Counted from the stretch's first letter, positions 25,075-38,900 are shown. The stretch: DNA of 64,000 bases from Notospermus geniculatus (GCA_002633025.1 NMRB01000432.1:1-64000); one strand, 5' to 3'. The notes: generated from the sequence alone by a model not told the origin. A program made the numbers and translations.

Positions 25075-26872
25075 GGGCTGTCAGAGTGGTGCAACGGAAA
25101 CGATGGTGCCTGTCACCTCTGAGGTTCTGGGTTCGATCCCCGATCGGACTCGGTACTCATGTGATAGAGCTGAGAGGGCGACTTTCTCCGACAGTGCAGA
25201 TTTTTTTCAGGGCACTCCAGTTTCCTCCTGCAGTGCATTAAATTCGCCCAATGTTGTCTATACAGCTGTATATTAAATGCCATATTTGGCATACAGTGTT
25301 TCCGCCAGAGGGTACTATGCTAGAACCCTCAAAGGAACAGAAAAGGCCATTTTCTTTAATTTCATGGGGGTTTTGCTGATTTTGAAGAAATTAGTATCCT
25401 CAAAAATATTTCTGGCAGAGACCCTGATGCAGCTTTTGATTCAATAAAAGACTTTCTGAAATCAACAGCAAGGTTGTCAACTTCATAGCACAATAGCTGA
25501 GAATCTAATGGTTTAGTTTTAATACGATATTCATGGTATAAGCAACAGACTGTGAAAAACAGCGTCTCACTTAGATTGGGATCTTTCCACTAGAGTCAGC
25601 TCCTGAGTTTGATTAGTACCAGTTCTTGAAACAATCTGGTTGCCATGGTTACTGACTTTATCACGGGAGTTGTATCCCGTTCCACCGGATTCTGAAGGTA
25701 GCGTGGAAGCACCATCACTGTCTCCTCATTTTGGAACATAAGTAAGGCAAGCTATCAATCAAGTTTGTCGCTTTCAGTTTTATCATTAGATTTGTGTGGA
25801 ACTCTCATGGGTCATACACAAGTTCAGACTTGTACCAAAATCAGGGGCGGATCCACGATTTTGGAAAAGAGGGTGCGCACTGTGCTAGAAACATTGAAAT
25901 CTGCGGTGAATATCAATGATTTGCTCCAAATTTCAGAATTTCATGGTCAACAGATTTGTTGGCTGAAAGGGGGGTGCGCGCGCTAGGGCGCCCCCTGGCT
26001 CCGTGCCTGAAAACGTAGTTTATAATAAGGATCACAAAAAGTCAAAATACTGAACCTCAGATTATGCTAAGGTTATAATGGTATAATAAGACGTGTGTCT
26101 CAGACTGGTGGTCTGGTGGTCACCATTTTCAAATGAACTTAGCTTTGATTTTATCATTTTTTCCGTCATGGCTGAAGGCATAACATGGCCCTGCATGTCA
26201 AGTAGGGAAGAGGCTGTCTCAAGCTACCTCACTTGGATGGAGTCTTTAACTTGGCTTTGTAAAGGTACAAGGTACAAGGCACCAAGGCTTACTGTCCCAT
26301 GCGACAGACTGTCACAAGAACCAGGGATGATAAATCCCACATGTCCTGGGATTTGAACCCGGGACCGCCACGTGCTGAGTGGACGTGATAACCACTAGGC
26401 TATCAAGGGTCCTTGCCTAAACTTAGCTGTACATGGCAACAGTCGGCCAAAGCCTGTCTCAATTCAACTGCAACGTCCTATCAACCAACTTTCCTCAAGT
26501 GATGATTAAAATGCACTTTTGAGATTCCTCTACATTTTCCGTTTTTACCAAATGCTGAGGAATGTGTAAAAGAACTATGTCTGGTTTCCGTGTATGAAGG
26601 CCGGAATTGCCCCATATCCTGTTGATTTTCTAAAATCTGCCCAAAATGGCTGATGTCATTTTTGTCACATTCAACCATTGCACATTCACTTCTAGACCCA
26701 CCAGACAAGTCAAATCATCAAGATCAGGTTGGTGATATCAATCTATCAACATACTTTACTAAAAGATCTTACAACAGATATATCTTTGAAGCCGCACTCA
26801 ATAGACAGAAATACCCATTTAGCACAAAAATGCACCGTAACAAGTTTACCTCAACTGAAAAAATAAGTAGGC

Positions 26873-29800
26873 CAAACGCATTCATATTGGTGAAAATGTC
26901 CTAAAATGTTCACTAATAAAATGCAGAATGTCACTTGAAAAAGTTTGAAATAACTAACATATGTATTCTGTGCTGAACTTTACACTTTATTCAGCAATAA
27001 CTCATATTAAGTGGCAAAAATTGCCAATGGTGCGAGTCATTTTTTTCTTCATACTTGTATTGCAGAAGACTGTGAACTCCAAAATCAGGGGCCTGTTTCA
27101 TAAAGTGACTTAAGACCAAGTTGTATCTCAAAACTGACTAGGCCTACATGTACACCGATTATTACTGAAGTGTATAGAATGCACGAACACAGGTCTATTT
27201 TGCTTTTTGTTTCATCAAATTCCGATGAGAAGTTTGGAAGATATTGCAGAATACGTGTGTGAAAATGCCAGTGCTATTTTACGTACAGTAAGGAAGTAAT
27301 GAGGGTCGAAAATGCTAATTTATGCGTGATGTCATTGCAGGGATATGAAATCAAATCTGAGACATGCCTGGCCTAACCAGCTGTCGACAAGAAGAAAATC
27401 AACATCCCTATTTGCAAAATCAACAAAATAGCTCACACCGTTCAAAATACTTTGCATGAATCTGTGAACAAATTAGAGTCATTAGAAAATCTCTGCTCGA
27501 TAAAACCTACCTGGATTCGCAAAAAGAAATGCATGTCAAATCACACAACGTCAAGAAATCATGAAATCACAGTTTGAGAGAAACAGCCTGGAGGAAAAAG
27601 TCCAACGGTAACCATAGGTAACAGGTCAAGTTTCTTTTCAATTCTATATCAAATGGTATGGACAAGAACTACGTGAAAACATGGATTGATCACATTTGTT
27701 CTTTAATTAACCGTTAACCTTCAGGAATTTTTAACTGGGAAAAAAATTGCACTTTTTTGAGAAATTTTTTAAATGAATAACCATTATTTCAAAATTTCCT
27801 TCCTCTATAATCATTGGTGAATCATGAATTTGTGTTTGTCAAACTGATAGCAAAATAGTCTAAATGACACATAGTCAAGTGTCAGTTAAATACATGTACA
27901 AGCGATGGAACTTTGACCAGTTTTACCCATTTTATAGATCGGATATATTATTTTCTTCTAAGAATGACCAAGAAGGACCCATTTTATAACAGGACTTGAC
28001 CTGTTATCTTCCATTCCATTGTCCAACTTCTGGTCTTACAATCCACTTGAGATTTCCTTAGAAACCAGATATTGTATCATTATCACTAGACATAATTATG
28101 TCTGATCAGCAAACTTTCACAAAAAGGTTGAAGTCCAAGTACATATTGGTAATCATAATGTTAAGATCCCGTTAATAGACTCAGAACTGATCATTATTAC
28201 ACTGAACTGTACGAAAGTCATGCCTCCAAAAATTTAAAAGTGTTCATAAATCCTGACTTGAATTTTTTTGGGAAATATGCACTTATTTATCATTGTTTGT
28301 CTGGAATATATGAGAAGTCCAGACAAAGCAGGCCTACATTTTGTATTGTATAGTCTGCATTTTGCAAGCAGAACCCTCAGTCAAACTGGTCTTGTGCTTT
28401 GGCCTCTTCTCACTTGACACATGGAACAAGTTACTTAGACTATGCACCTGCAGGGCCACATTTAGCTTTTTGGTCCTGGGGGGGAGGAGAACTTTTTTTG
28501 TCGTTTTTTTGCCCAAAATCCACATGAAAATCACGTTTTTTGGTTGGCTCTGGGGGGCAATTGCACCCTTGCCCCCCCCCCCTCGCGAAATACAGCCCTG
28601 ACCTGGCAGATCAAGAAGGGACATACTCCTTTTACTTGCATTGGACACTTGGAGGGCATTACTGCAAGTTGGTTTGTGCTGGACTGACTTCTGATGAGGT
28701 ACCCAACTGCCAGTAAAATAAAATGGAGCAGTTAGTTTTCACATTTTCCCCCAAAATTCCATTACACAGAAATCTGAATCTTTTGGTCCAGCCCATCACT
28801 AATAATCTATTTCTCTCTTTGAAGTGGAAAAGCTTAAAACACGTTGAGTGACAGCTGCCACACATCTCACAGGGACGGATCCACAATTTTGGAAAAGACG
28901 GGGCGCACTGTGCTAGAAACATTGAAATTTGCGGTGAATTTCAACTTCAGAATTTCACGGTTAATTTTACAGATTTTTTGGCCAAAAGGGGGGCGTGTGC
29001 CAGATGCGCCCCCCCCCAGATCCATGCCTGTTTTATTCTGAGAACAAGTGGCAAAACTTTTTCTGAATGTACTTGACTATTCACACACAACGGCAAAAGG
29101 GTTAAAATATGATCATGGTCAGTTTTTCTCGTGCTCTTAGTAGTTACAGATACATGTACTTGCACACAAAATTATCACAACACTCCCAAAGAGTTAAAAA
29201 CAGATTTTACCTCAAATGACCCACTTCACAATGGAAAATGACAAGCAAATAATTTCTTACCGACATATTTTTGACAAATTAGCCCTTTGTTCCAAAACGG
29301 AAAGTGGAAATCTACTCATTCAGGAAATTGAGACTATCTGTATTATACAGCTGATAATGAAATTCCAGTTTTTGTTTTAGAATACACAACATGTACAGCA
29401 ATTTTAGAACTGACACAGGATGTGCTGAACAGTCCTCAATGCACTGCAACAAGACTTAATCATCGCTGTACGCAAATTTTTCATGACATTCCTTTAAAAT
29501 TCAGATTCAGGGCCAAAACACTCATTTCTGATCAAGATACCCACAATGTTCCCTCATCTAACAAAACATGGGGAAAGTCTCATATGGGTCCCACATGGTG
29601 ATGAACCAAACCGTGATTAATTTCCCATTTATTCAACAATACTTTCCACTTTACAAACTCTCAAGTTTTCACTTGAAAATATAAGCACATGATTGAAAGC
29701 TTGATGCCCATGCCAGCTGAAAACACCCATTCAGCCCACTATGACAAATTAGACGAAAATTGTTTTCAACAAAATTACTTGAAATTGAGGATACACTGCC

Positions 29801-31030
29801 AGTTATGCACGTTCCTTTCAATGTATTAGTATAAATGCAGCAGGTGCAGGGCCTAATTGGTGCCCGACAAATTCCTATACCTCGAATGATTACAATTATT
29901 TAGAAAATTCCCATTTCAGAAAATTGAGGCATGCATTCATGTAAATCCGAGCAATTCTGTCGAACGTGCACACCCCATGCCATGGGCCTCTACTGATGAC
30001 AGCAGATTTAAAGACTTTTGCTGGCTGTCTTCATCAGTTTAGATTATCACTTCAACCTGATTGAATCCTGATAGTGACCAACGTCTTGATATCCTCATCA
30101 GATGAGTGACGACATACTGCTACTCTTGAATCAACTTTGAACAATTCAGAAAACTAAAATAAAAGTGCTCAGAAATCTGCCACAAATGCTAGAAATATCA
30201 CCAGCCTGTGATGACAATTCTCATGAAAAATGATATGAAAAAGAAAAGAACTATTGTATGGAGCACACTAGGCAGATAACACAAACAGCTGTTGCAATGC
30301 TACTATGGTCTAGATGCAATACGGTTCGTATTAATCAACAACTTTACGCAAAATACTGTATTTCTGCAATTAATTTCAATACTCTAGTATAGTATGTATG
30401 TCTATTTATATCACCAGGTCCATGTATGTATGGCAAAATTTCCAATTAAGTGGCCTGTTTCTAGGTTCATCTGGTATTGGTAAATGACCAATGTCCATCT
30501 ATAGATATACATACCCGTACAGATAAAATCAAAAACTCCACTTCACTTAAAATGCTTCTTGCACCACTTTTAGTAAAACATCAGCCCACCAGCCTGAGGC
30601 TATGGGTAAGTAAATCATAAGCCAGGCAACAAAACCAGCTGATGATTGGGTGAGAATACCAAATTCAACAGCCCCCACTTCAAATTTTGTTCACAGCCCG
30701 CACAATTTTATCACAAATGCAACTTCCCACTCTCAGTAATATAATTATACGGTGCCTTATACACCATCGAATGCATGGGCCTTTATGTGATGGTTTGAGT
30801 ACCTCAAAGAATTCCACCCAGATATTTGAATTGGAGAATTTCAGATAATTTGTCATATAATCATACACTTTGGTTCTCAAAACCAACGTATGAAATAGTT
30901 CACAGTTGCAAAATTGTACACAACATATCTAAACCAAATTCCTTCCTGAACTGTTTCAAGAAAAAAGCAATTATAAATTGTTTTGATTGACCCTCTAATC
31001 ATCCTGTAGAAATTTTCACACCAGCTCTAA
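26873..31030. other. non-coding AT-rich region
   Basis: No exon could be supported. It holds a fragment of the cataaagtgactt foldback family (27090), an element with CAGGG/CCCTG ends (28450-28602), and a copy of the GGATCCAC...GGGGG family (28868-29033) related to 25846-26010 and 42544-43109. The remainder is unique AT-rich sequence. Confidence 0.5.
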
Positions 31031-31059
31031 CTCGATATGCAGCCCAACACAAGAAGCAA

Positions 31060-31535
31060 CTTTGGCAAACAACAAAAGAAGCTGCAACCTCTTCCTCAAA
31101 TGAACAAAGGCAAAAGAAGCAGTGTTCCTCAAACATGTCAAATGAACCAAGGACAAAAGAAGCCACCTCTTCGTCAAATGAACCAAGGACAAAAGAAGCA
31201 ACCTCTTCCTCAAATGAACCAAGGACAAAGGAAACAGTGATCCTCAAATGAATCAATGACAAAAGAAGCAACTTCTTCTTCAAATGAACCAAGGACAAAA
31301 GAAGCAACCTCTTCTTCAAATGAACCAAAGACAAAAGAAGCAACGTCTTCTTCAAATGAACCAAAGACAAAAGAAGCAACCTCTTCTTCAAATGAACCAA
31401 AGACAAAAGAAGCAACGTCTTCTTCAAATGAGTCAAGGACATAAGAAGCAACTTCTTCCTCAAATGAACCAAGGACAAAAGAAGCAACCTCTTCCTCAAA
31501 TGAACAAGGACAAAATAAGTTGAATCTCTGGCTGG
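31060..31535. repeat. 36-bp minisatellite, about 13 units
   Basis: Tandem units of 36 bp carry ACAAAAGAAGCAACCTCTTC followed by YTCAAATGAACCAAAG, with small variants. Because 36 is a multiple of three, long open frames persist on both strands (for example TKEATSSSNEPK repeated on plus). No splice signals or flanking coding sequence suggest a gene, so I treat the frames as by-products. Confidence 0.85.
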
Positions 31536-32174
31536 CACCATTAAAAAGCCCTAACGGCACCGCTCACCGCAAACCACGGGGGCATTCGCTGTAGTGGGAA
31601 CGGGCCTTAACAGTATAACAGCGACATTCACTATCACCTAAGTAACAAAACATCTTTATTGAACTTTTATGTGGCATGTTCCAGGAGTTGATCATATTCA
31701 TCCACTAGACTGACAATACCGTGACGGGTGAGTTCATAGACTATCATGACACAAGGGTGCACAGAAAAATGGATTTTCAATCAAATGAACTCGGGGTTCA
31801 CAATATACTGTGCTTGCTATTTGTGACTTTTCATAGCATTTTGAAATCAGTGATTTATCTGAGTATGGGGATCTTAACATGTAAAATGGAATAGAAAATG
31901 AGTCATGCTCACACACAAACATTTTTAAAAATGTTTCACACAACTTTGTACAATACTGTGAATACCAAACAGACAATTTACTTTCAGTCTATGTGGTATG
32001 GTAACAAGATGGGATCGGGATACTACTTCCACAATAATCCCAAATGGGGGTATCAATGTTTTCATCCTCCCACCTGACAAAATGACTCCGTACTGATGTT
32101 GATGTGGTACAATGTGGTTTCACTTCAAATCTTCCGATGGAGTATCAATCAATCGAGATCTCATTCTCAACTAA

Positions 32175-32333
32175 AGCTGCGTTTACCAGACATCCAGATT
32201 GCGGTATACGGGATGCAGAAGCGTGATGTTGTGATGCGAAAATGCATAGCATCAAAAACAGATAAGAGAGGATATTTTTGGCAGCATATACCGCTTCCGC
32301 ATTCTGCATTCCGGGTGTTCGGTAAATGCAGCT
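32175..32333. repeat. foldback element
   Basis: AGCTGCGTTTACCAGAC at the left and GTTCGGTAAATGCAGCT at the right are inverted repeats. GCGGTATACGGGATGCAG pairs with CTGCATTCCGG and TATACCGC. Confidence 0.7.
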
Positions 32334-33481
32334 TCAGATTTTACAAATGCTTCGGGGAAGTAATGCATTTTTTGTTGCTATTTTACACTAGCATAGCTCG
32401 CAATTTCAATCCACCAGGACAGCACTCTAAGCGGATTTATCCAGGATATCGACACGGAGTTGGTCATTCCCGTAATTAAATGTCCACTCATACTTCAATT
32501 TTCGAGAACAGACTTTGCCATAATCATTAGGTCCACAAAGTTATGCAAATTTGAACACTGTGTACCAGCATATTAAATCCCAACAATTATGTACAATTTC
32601 CTACAAACGTGGCAAAAGTACACAATTTAATTTCTGATAACAAAAGCCCAGAAAATTTGAGCACATTGAAATGGGCCTTTATAATTACTCACCATTGATA
32701 ACTAGTATGTAATTTATCACTGTTTCATGCAAGTAAACTGACACATTTTCAGAGGTCATACATTTATCACTGAGAACAAACTTTATATTAAAGTAGAAAT
32801 GTGACATTTTATGAATATTAACCCATTTCAAGAAAAAAAAACACTTATCTTAAAATTTTGTGTTGTAAGAATAGTTCTCAAAAAAAAACTTTGAGTAGAC
32901 TGCAAACTTATGGGAAGGACAATAACATGCAAAAAATACATGAAGTGCAGAAAGGCATAAAAAATAGGCCTAGATTAGAATTCATGATTTTTTAGACTTC
33001 AAGAATTGAATATGCCTGCAAACAATTCCTATGTCACTAGACATGTTGGAGTGAAAATTCAGCTACTTAGAGGTTTATGTAGCCTATGGCAACACCGAAA
33101 TGGTCTGCATGTGTGAGAAATAAGCAAAAGCATATTTGATGAGAAAATATGTGTGACCCAGCCAATATAGAAAATCTCACAAAATAGGACAAAAGTTCAG
33201 TTTTTATATTTTGTACAAGTAAAAAGAATTTGTTCTAGGTTGTGACAAGAGCCTAGACTAATATTTAGGTCATTTAAATGGCCCTGAATTCAACCTATTG
33301 ACTCTAGGCCACAACACTTATCTGGTTGGCATGGTAACAAGTCACATTCTTAGCAAACACTGACAAGGCTTAGGTTTTTGGCATGGTGTGTGCCAGTTCA
33401 TTGCTATTTTAGTTTATACAGGACACAATCATTCATTTCAAGAAAGCAAACAGGGAAACTAACATAGAGTATGATTATAAT

Positions 33482-33838
33482 CTGTTTTTGATAAAAGCTG
33501 ATCTTTGAACAAGTTAAATTTCTTCAGTTAGTGATGATAAGGTTTATGCCATAATTCTTGTTGTCAGCCCTAAATCTGGCAAGCCTACGCAAATTATGGA
33601 TTTTAGATGTCTAGATACTTGAAAAGTTTGTTTGTTTCGAATCTGTTTTTTATAAAAGCTGATATGTGAACAAGTTAAATTTCTTCAGTAGAGATGATAA
33701 GGTTTATACCATAATTCTTGTTGTCAGCCCTAAATCTGGCAAGCCTACGCAAATCACACCAACTATGACTACAAGTACATGAAATTCATAAGTATGGATT
33801 TTAGATGTCTAGATACTTGAAAATGTTGTTTGTTTCGA
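33482..33838 (+). repeat. direct tandem duplication of about 160-195 bp
   Basis: Two adjacent copies begin CTGTTTTTGATAAAAGC and CTGTTTTTTATAAAAGC. Both include CCTAAATCTGGCAAGCCTAC. The second copy has about 35 extra bases. Confidence 0.85.
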
Positions 33839-33963
33839 TAAAAGCATTTGACACAGTGCAATTTTAACTGCAATAATGCAATCCTTGCCTTCAGTTAAAA
33901 AGTTCCCAATTTGCCATTAAAAACAAAACCACAACTTGGCCTGTTGGCAACTACAAAATCACC

Positions 33964-34047
33964 CTGAGAACATCAGGGGTTCTTAGTGTTTGCTCCCTTC
34001 GTCACCGCACAGTAGGGAGCGAGCACTAAAAACCCCTGATGTTCTCA
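33964..34047. repeat. foldback element
   Basis: CTGAGAACATCAGGGGTTCT at the left pairs with ACCCCTGATGTTCTCA at the right. It belongs to the same family as 23872-23978. Confidence 0.8.
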
Positions 34048-35819
34048 ACATGACTACAATGGAGGCAGGATGCATGGCAATATAATTATTTGAGGAATAA
34101 GTGAACCATTCTGACACACAAGTAGGCCTACATACATGTAGTTGTTGAAAATGAAGGTTTTACCCACATTATAGAAAACTGTCGTCCCACAGATGTGACG
34201 AAGGAAATTATGCGATGTAGCAACTGGCGCTTTTGTTTTCACAAACAAATAACATTTAGAGATTGTAGCCGATACAATATGAACGTTGCCATGGAAACAA
34301 GCACAATTTCAACAACTCGCAAGGAATATTGCAATCAATATATTTGCAAAATGTGCCAAGCAATACACGGGAGAATACAGGGAAAATGAGTTTGATGATG
34401 GAAATTTCAATTTCATTCTCTTGAAACTTTGGTTCAACATTGAGATATGGATTGGAAATTCAGGCAAGGCAGCTTACCCTAGGCCTACCATTAACTGACC
34501 AATGAGGCATGCAAATTTGAAATTGGTGGGAATGCAAAAAACACTGCATAAATATGATAGGCCTATTATCTGGTCCATCATTTAGGCCTAATCACCCAAT
34601 AATGTCCATGGTCCACAGGCCCCCCACTCATAGTTTATAGGCCAATGGACCATGGAGAAAATGGAATAAAATTTTGGCTTTCCGTCCCACCTTTAGTAGC
34701 CTACTCACACTTCTCAGGAAAAATTAAGTCACGAGTAGGCCCTGAGCTAGTGAGATTATTAGGGCCAAGATGGAACACAAAGTCAAAATCTTTGTTTGGA
34801 AATATTCATTGGGGACACACAAGACTAAACTTAGGAGGACAATGTGCACATAAAAACAGCCAAAACCAGAGAAACCGAACACGATAATATGAAATCTGGT
34901 TTCCATGGTTACCACCAGATCTGGGACATATCAGAATACAGTTCACTAACACATGTTCATCACTATGCAAATAAAAGCAGTATAAAGAATCTGATCCTAC
35001 AGCAATGGCCTATGTAGTATGTGGTTGTACTGCATGCTTTTAGTTTACTGAATCGGTCCTCAAAAGAATGGCATTTCCAGTTAGGCTCCGTTTATCCCCA
35101 AAAATCTGGACATGGACAACGTCCATCTAATTCCGTCAGATGGCGTTGCTATCAGTCACTGGTTGCGACGTGACAACTTTGGAAAAAATATGACCCGATT
35201 CTCACAAAATAAAAGTTGAAAGCAAGTTTTAGGAGCAAAGTACATGAAGTACAGACAAGTTGTCACCAAGTACGTGACAGCAGTCACAATTTACATGGGA
35301 AAACTGGAATCCTACAGCCAAGAAACGTGTTTAAAATTTTTGGGGCAAAAGCGTCGTTTTGGACAGAAAACCTGTCGGGCTCTGCGGGGAGTCAGCCGCC
35401 GCAAGTTCAGCGGCCAAGTTAAACGTTGATTTCTCAGTGATTACGGCATCAAAATCACTCCCAATGGTATCAAACAATAGAGTACATATTTCGAAATGAA
35501 TGGTTACAGTTGGTAAAAGACAAAACTTGGGCGAGAAAAAGGAAAATCGGGAAAAAGATGATTTACCTTCAGCAGTCTGCTCGCTCTTCGACCGCAAGTT
35601 TTGAAGTCCCGTTAGATCTCGTTTTCAGCGAGACTGCATTTCGTGGGTTTGGGTTTTTCCCGCGCGGACTATCAAACCTTTGTCCAACTTCTGAAATCAA
35701 CCCAGACTCCTCAATTTCTTTCGAAGCAACTTCATGTTACGTCTTCTGAAAACGAATACAGCGCTAACTTCCGATATATTGGGTCCAATAACCCCACAAC
35801 AGCGTCAAACTTTTTGACT

Positions 35820-35833
35820 GTTTCCTAGGCAAC
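35820..35833 (+). promoter_or_regulatory. RFX X-box-like site in the LRRC23 promoter
   Basis: GTTTCCTAGGCAAC, two half-sites separated by 2 bp, lies about 140 bp upstream of the LRRC23 start codon and next to a YY1-like GCCATATTG. RFX factors use this motif at ciliary gene promoters, which fits an axonemal gene. Binding is inferred. Confidence 0.55.
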
Positions 35834-35974
35834 GGACGCCATATTGTCATCAAACAGTGACGGGCACCTGCAGTTGTTTGTGTTGAGCTCTGTGCATTTT
35901 GTGTGTGAGCAGTGTAGGTTTGCGGGATACACTTCTGCTGTTTTCTCAAATTCTGTTCAATTTAAATCCGCAAA

Positions 35975-38900
35975 ATGTCTGATCAAGAGGAAGAAACATT
36001 TGAGGGTGGCGAGGAAGAGGAAGTTGGTGCCGATGAAGGTGGACAAGAAGAGGAAGGGCAGGTTGAAGAGGAGGCCCAGGAAGGAGAAGAGGAAGAAAAA
36101 GAGGAGGGAGAAGAAGAACCAGAGGAGGAGGAGGAGGCATGTTTCTTCGCTGATTTTACATGAATTCCTAGGGTAGAGTTTACAGCCTAGGGGGCATACA
36201 TTCCCCCTGTTATTGTCACCCTCTCTACTCTGCTCAGTTGTCAAATGATGAGGATTCATCGTGAAAAGGGCATGATCATGATGCATCAGCCGCTAGCCTA
36301 CGGTAGCTGCTGGACTGCTGCTCGCGCTCTGCTCTCTGCCTGCCTGCTGGCTGCTGCTGGCTCTCTGCTTGCTAGCTGCTGCTGGCAGTCAAGTCCAAGT
36401 TGGCTTGCATGTTGCGCAAGGCCCGTTATGTATGGCAGATATTACCAGTAGCCTAATTACTCAATTACCATAGGCCTACCGGTACGGAGGCGGTGGTATG
36501 ATTCAGTTTTACCATGGTTACAATCCTTCTTGCAGAAAATTCCTGAGAACCCTCTGACAATGGAGATGATCAGAGACTGCATTTCCCTTCTTTGTAAGAT
36601 AGGAGATGGTTTAGCTCATGCCTATGTCAAACTGGATGTCAAGGAAAGGTTTGTACTTCGAGCCCTGAAGTAATCTCTTCAGTCATGTTGGTCACAAATA
36701 TGTAACTTGAAAGCCAATCAAAACCTTTCCTTCTCATGTTCTTCAGATTCTACATCAGTGTGACTGTCCAATGGGAGACTTTCCTGCCGTTACAGGCCGC
36801 CTGTTAGCGGTCCAGGAACGTCACAAAATTTGATGTCAAATGCGTGAGCCACGACACCCACGTCATTTATAACGACGTTGTGGCATGCATTTCTGCCCTG
36901 TGACGTCAAATTTCATGACATTCTTGGACCCCTAACTCGTGGTGGCTTCTGACGGCAGGAAAGTTCCCCATTCTAAGTTGAACTGATCTGTAACTATCGC
37001 ATAAATTGAAGTTGCCAACAACCTGTAAATTATGAAAATGGAATTTCAAGTGTACATTTCAATGTATTTCAGAGAAATCACAGATATAAAACTCCTGACA
37101 CAATTCATTCACCTCCGCTATATTGACCTCACGCGAAACAACTTGAAAGACATCAGTTCATTGAACACTCTTTCACATCTGCTGACCCTCAAAGCCGATC
37201 AGAACCTCCTGACGACGGGCAAGATGGAGGAGCTGCCGTATCTTCAGGTTGCCAGCTTCAATCACAATAGAATCACATCAACAGAGGGAGTTAATCATCC
37301 TTTATTAGAGCAGCTTAGTATGTCATGTGAGTATAACAATAAGGAAGCCTTTATATCGCACTTTAAATGTACATGTAGTACTTTTCACAGTCAGTAATGT
37401 ACAGTCTCAAAGCGCTTCACAATATGACCTCAGTCACTCCAGAAAGCCTCCTGGGGAACTCAAGGAGCGGCACATCACTTGATCCTTTCAGACCAGTTGA
37501 GAATACAAAGTGGTGACTCCAGGAATCAAACCCGGGATCTCTCAGTCTCGAGTCCGACACTCAACCACTGGGCCGAATTTCCCCATGCCATGACTCATCA
37601 ACCAAATATCTTTCTCTTCTTCAGTCAATGAGATCACCACAATATCTGGTTTTGACCCCGTCCTGCTAAGTCGGCTCCACACGTTGGAGCTGAGAGGCAA
37701 CAAGTTGGAATCAACTGCAGGAATAACCCTTCCAAATCTGAGGAATTTATTCTTGGTAAGGTCTATAATAAAGTCAGATTTCATGAGAAAACAAACATTA
37801 ACACTAACAGAACGTAGAGATTTTGTTTTAACCAAGTCTGTCCTGTTATGTTCAGGGTAGAAAAATATTGCAAATCAAGTGTCAGGACAGCATTATTGAA
37901 TCTATCTTGTGCAGATGACGTCATCACAGAAAAATCCATCGTCGACGGTCATATTGACATCAAATGACGACGTCGACCCACATGGTGCACTTTGTTGTCG
38001 GCACAAGTGGAGTGTGTGTGACTTCAACTGTCATTCAGTGCCTCTGACAGAAAATGTCAGAAATTCATGTAAATTGCAACACATAAAGAATATATGCTGA
38101 AAAACTCCCCAAGGTTTGGCACCATTTGTACTAACTCAATTTTTGAAAGAATTCACACTAGGACATATTGCTATAAATTCAAAATACAGCAATGTGTGTA
38201 ATGGATTTTTCTAATTTCTCATTTTTGCATATTTTTCCACTTATTGATTGTACGTTCCCATCAGAATACACACATTCATACTTGAAGACTATTGATTGGC
38301 CCTCTCTGCACATGTGGCACAACGATGATTATTTGAATAAATTTGAGTTGTTCGCACATGTCTCTCATATAATGTTCCAAATATAATAGCCCATCTCCCG
38401 ATGCCAAATGGTGATAGCTGTTAGAGGTTCTATGCATTTTGATTTTCTTCAAATATTCAACTTTTTGTTCAGTTTTGAAGAGCCCAATTATGTTGTAAAT
38501 TGTTGACAGCAGCTGGTGTAGTGCCTTTTAACCCTTTGCCAGTGCATTCCAAATGTTGCTGATGTTCAGAAAATTCTGAGGAGTGTTCAAGGAGGTATCC
38601 ATTTAAATAAAATGAAGTGTAATTTTCTGCTGGTCATTGCAGGCTCAAAACACGATTAAAAAGATTGAGGGCTTAGAGGGCCTTCCACACCTGACAACAC
38701 TTCACCTTCGAGATAACCAATTAGAAAACCTTGATGGCTTCACAGAGGATTTGAAAAACTTACAGTACATTAACCTGAGGTATGTGTATACAGCAATTTG
38801 CCAAAAGACATCATGTTAAGAATATGGCAGATTTCTGTAATTCTGCAGTATTTGAACTGCAAAATCTTGTAAATATTCAGCCTGAACTAAAAACCTCATC

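Larger units (their letters stand above)
18879..26872 (-). repeat. right arm of a very large inverted repeat
   Basis: It begins at CATATTCTGAGGAATTCTC, the complement of the left-arm end at 18589, and runs outward to the edge of the left-arm assembly gap. It carries an extra 2.4 kb block (21893-24330) and a 118-base N gap standing in for about 850 bp present in the left arm (14273-15119). A 288-bp spacer (18591-18878) separates the arms. Single undetermined bases mark 15743, 18590 and 21892, all at homology breakpoints. Confidence 0.9.
31560..35800. other. non-coding region upstream of LRRC23
   Basis: No exon could be supported. Contents: foldbacks at 32175-32333 and 33964-34047, a tandem duplication (33482-33640 and 33643-33838), and scattered X-box-like motifs at 34285 (GTTGCCATGGAAAC) and 34900 (GTTTCCATGGTTAC). 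Confidence 0.5.

Noticed and set aside
30999-31541. A 180-codon minus-strand frame rich in LLLLSLVHLKK, resembling a membrane protein
   Set aside because: It is the reverse reading of a 36-bp minisatellite; unit length divisible by three keeps all frames open.
35331-35597. An 88-codon minus-strand frame upstream of LRRC23
   Set aside because: No recognisable domain or splice context. It lies in what should be the LRRC23 upstream region.
36280-36400. A CTG-rich stretch in LRRC23 intron 1, considered as a coding repeat
   Set aside because: Irregular low-complexity sequence inside an intron, with no phase-compatible splice sites.
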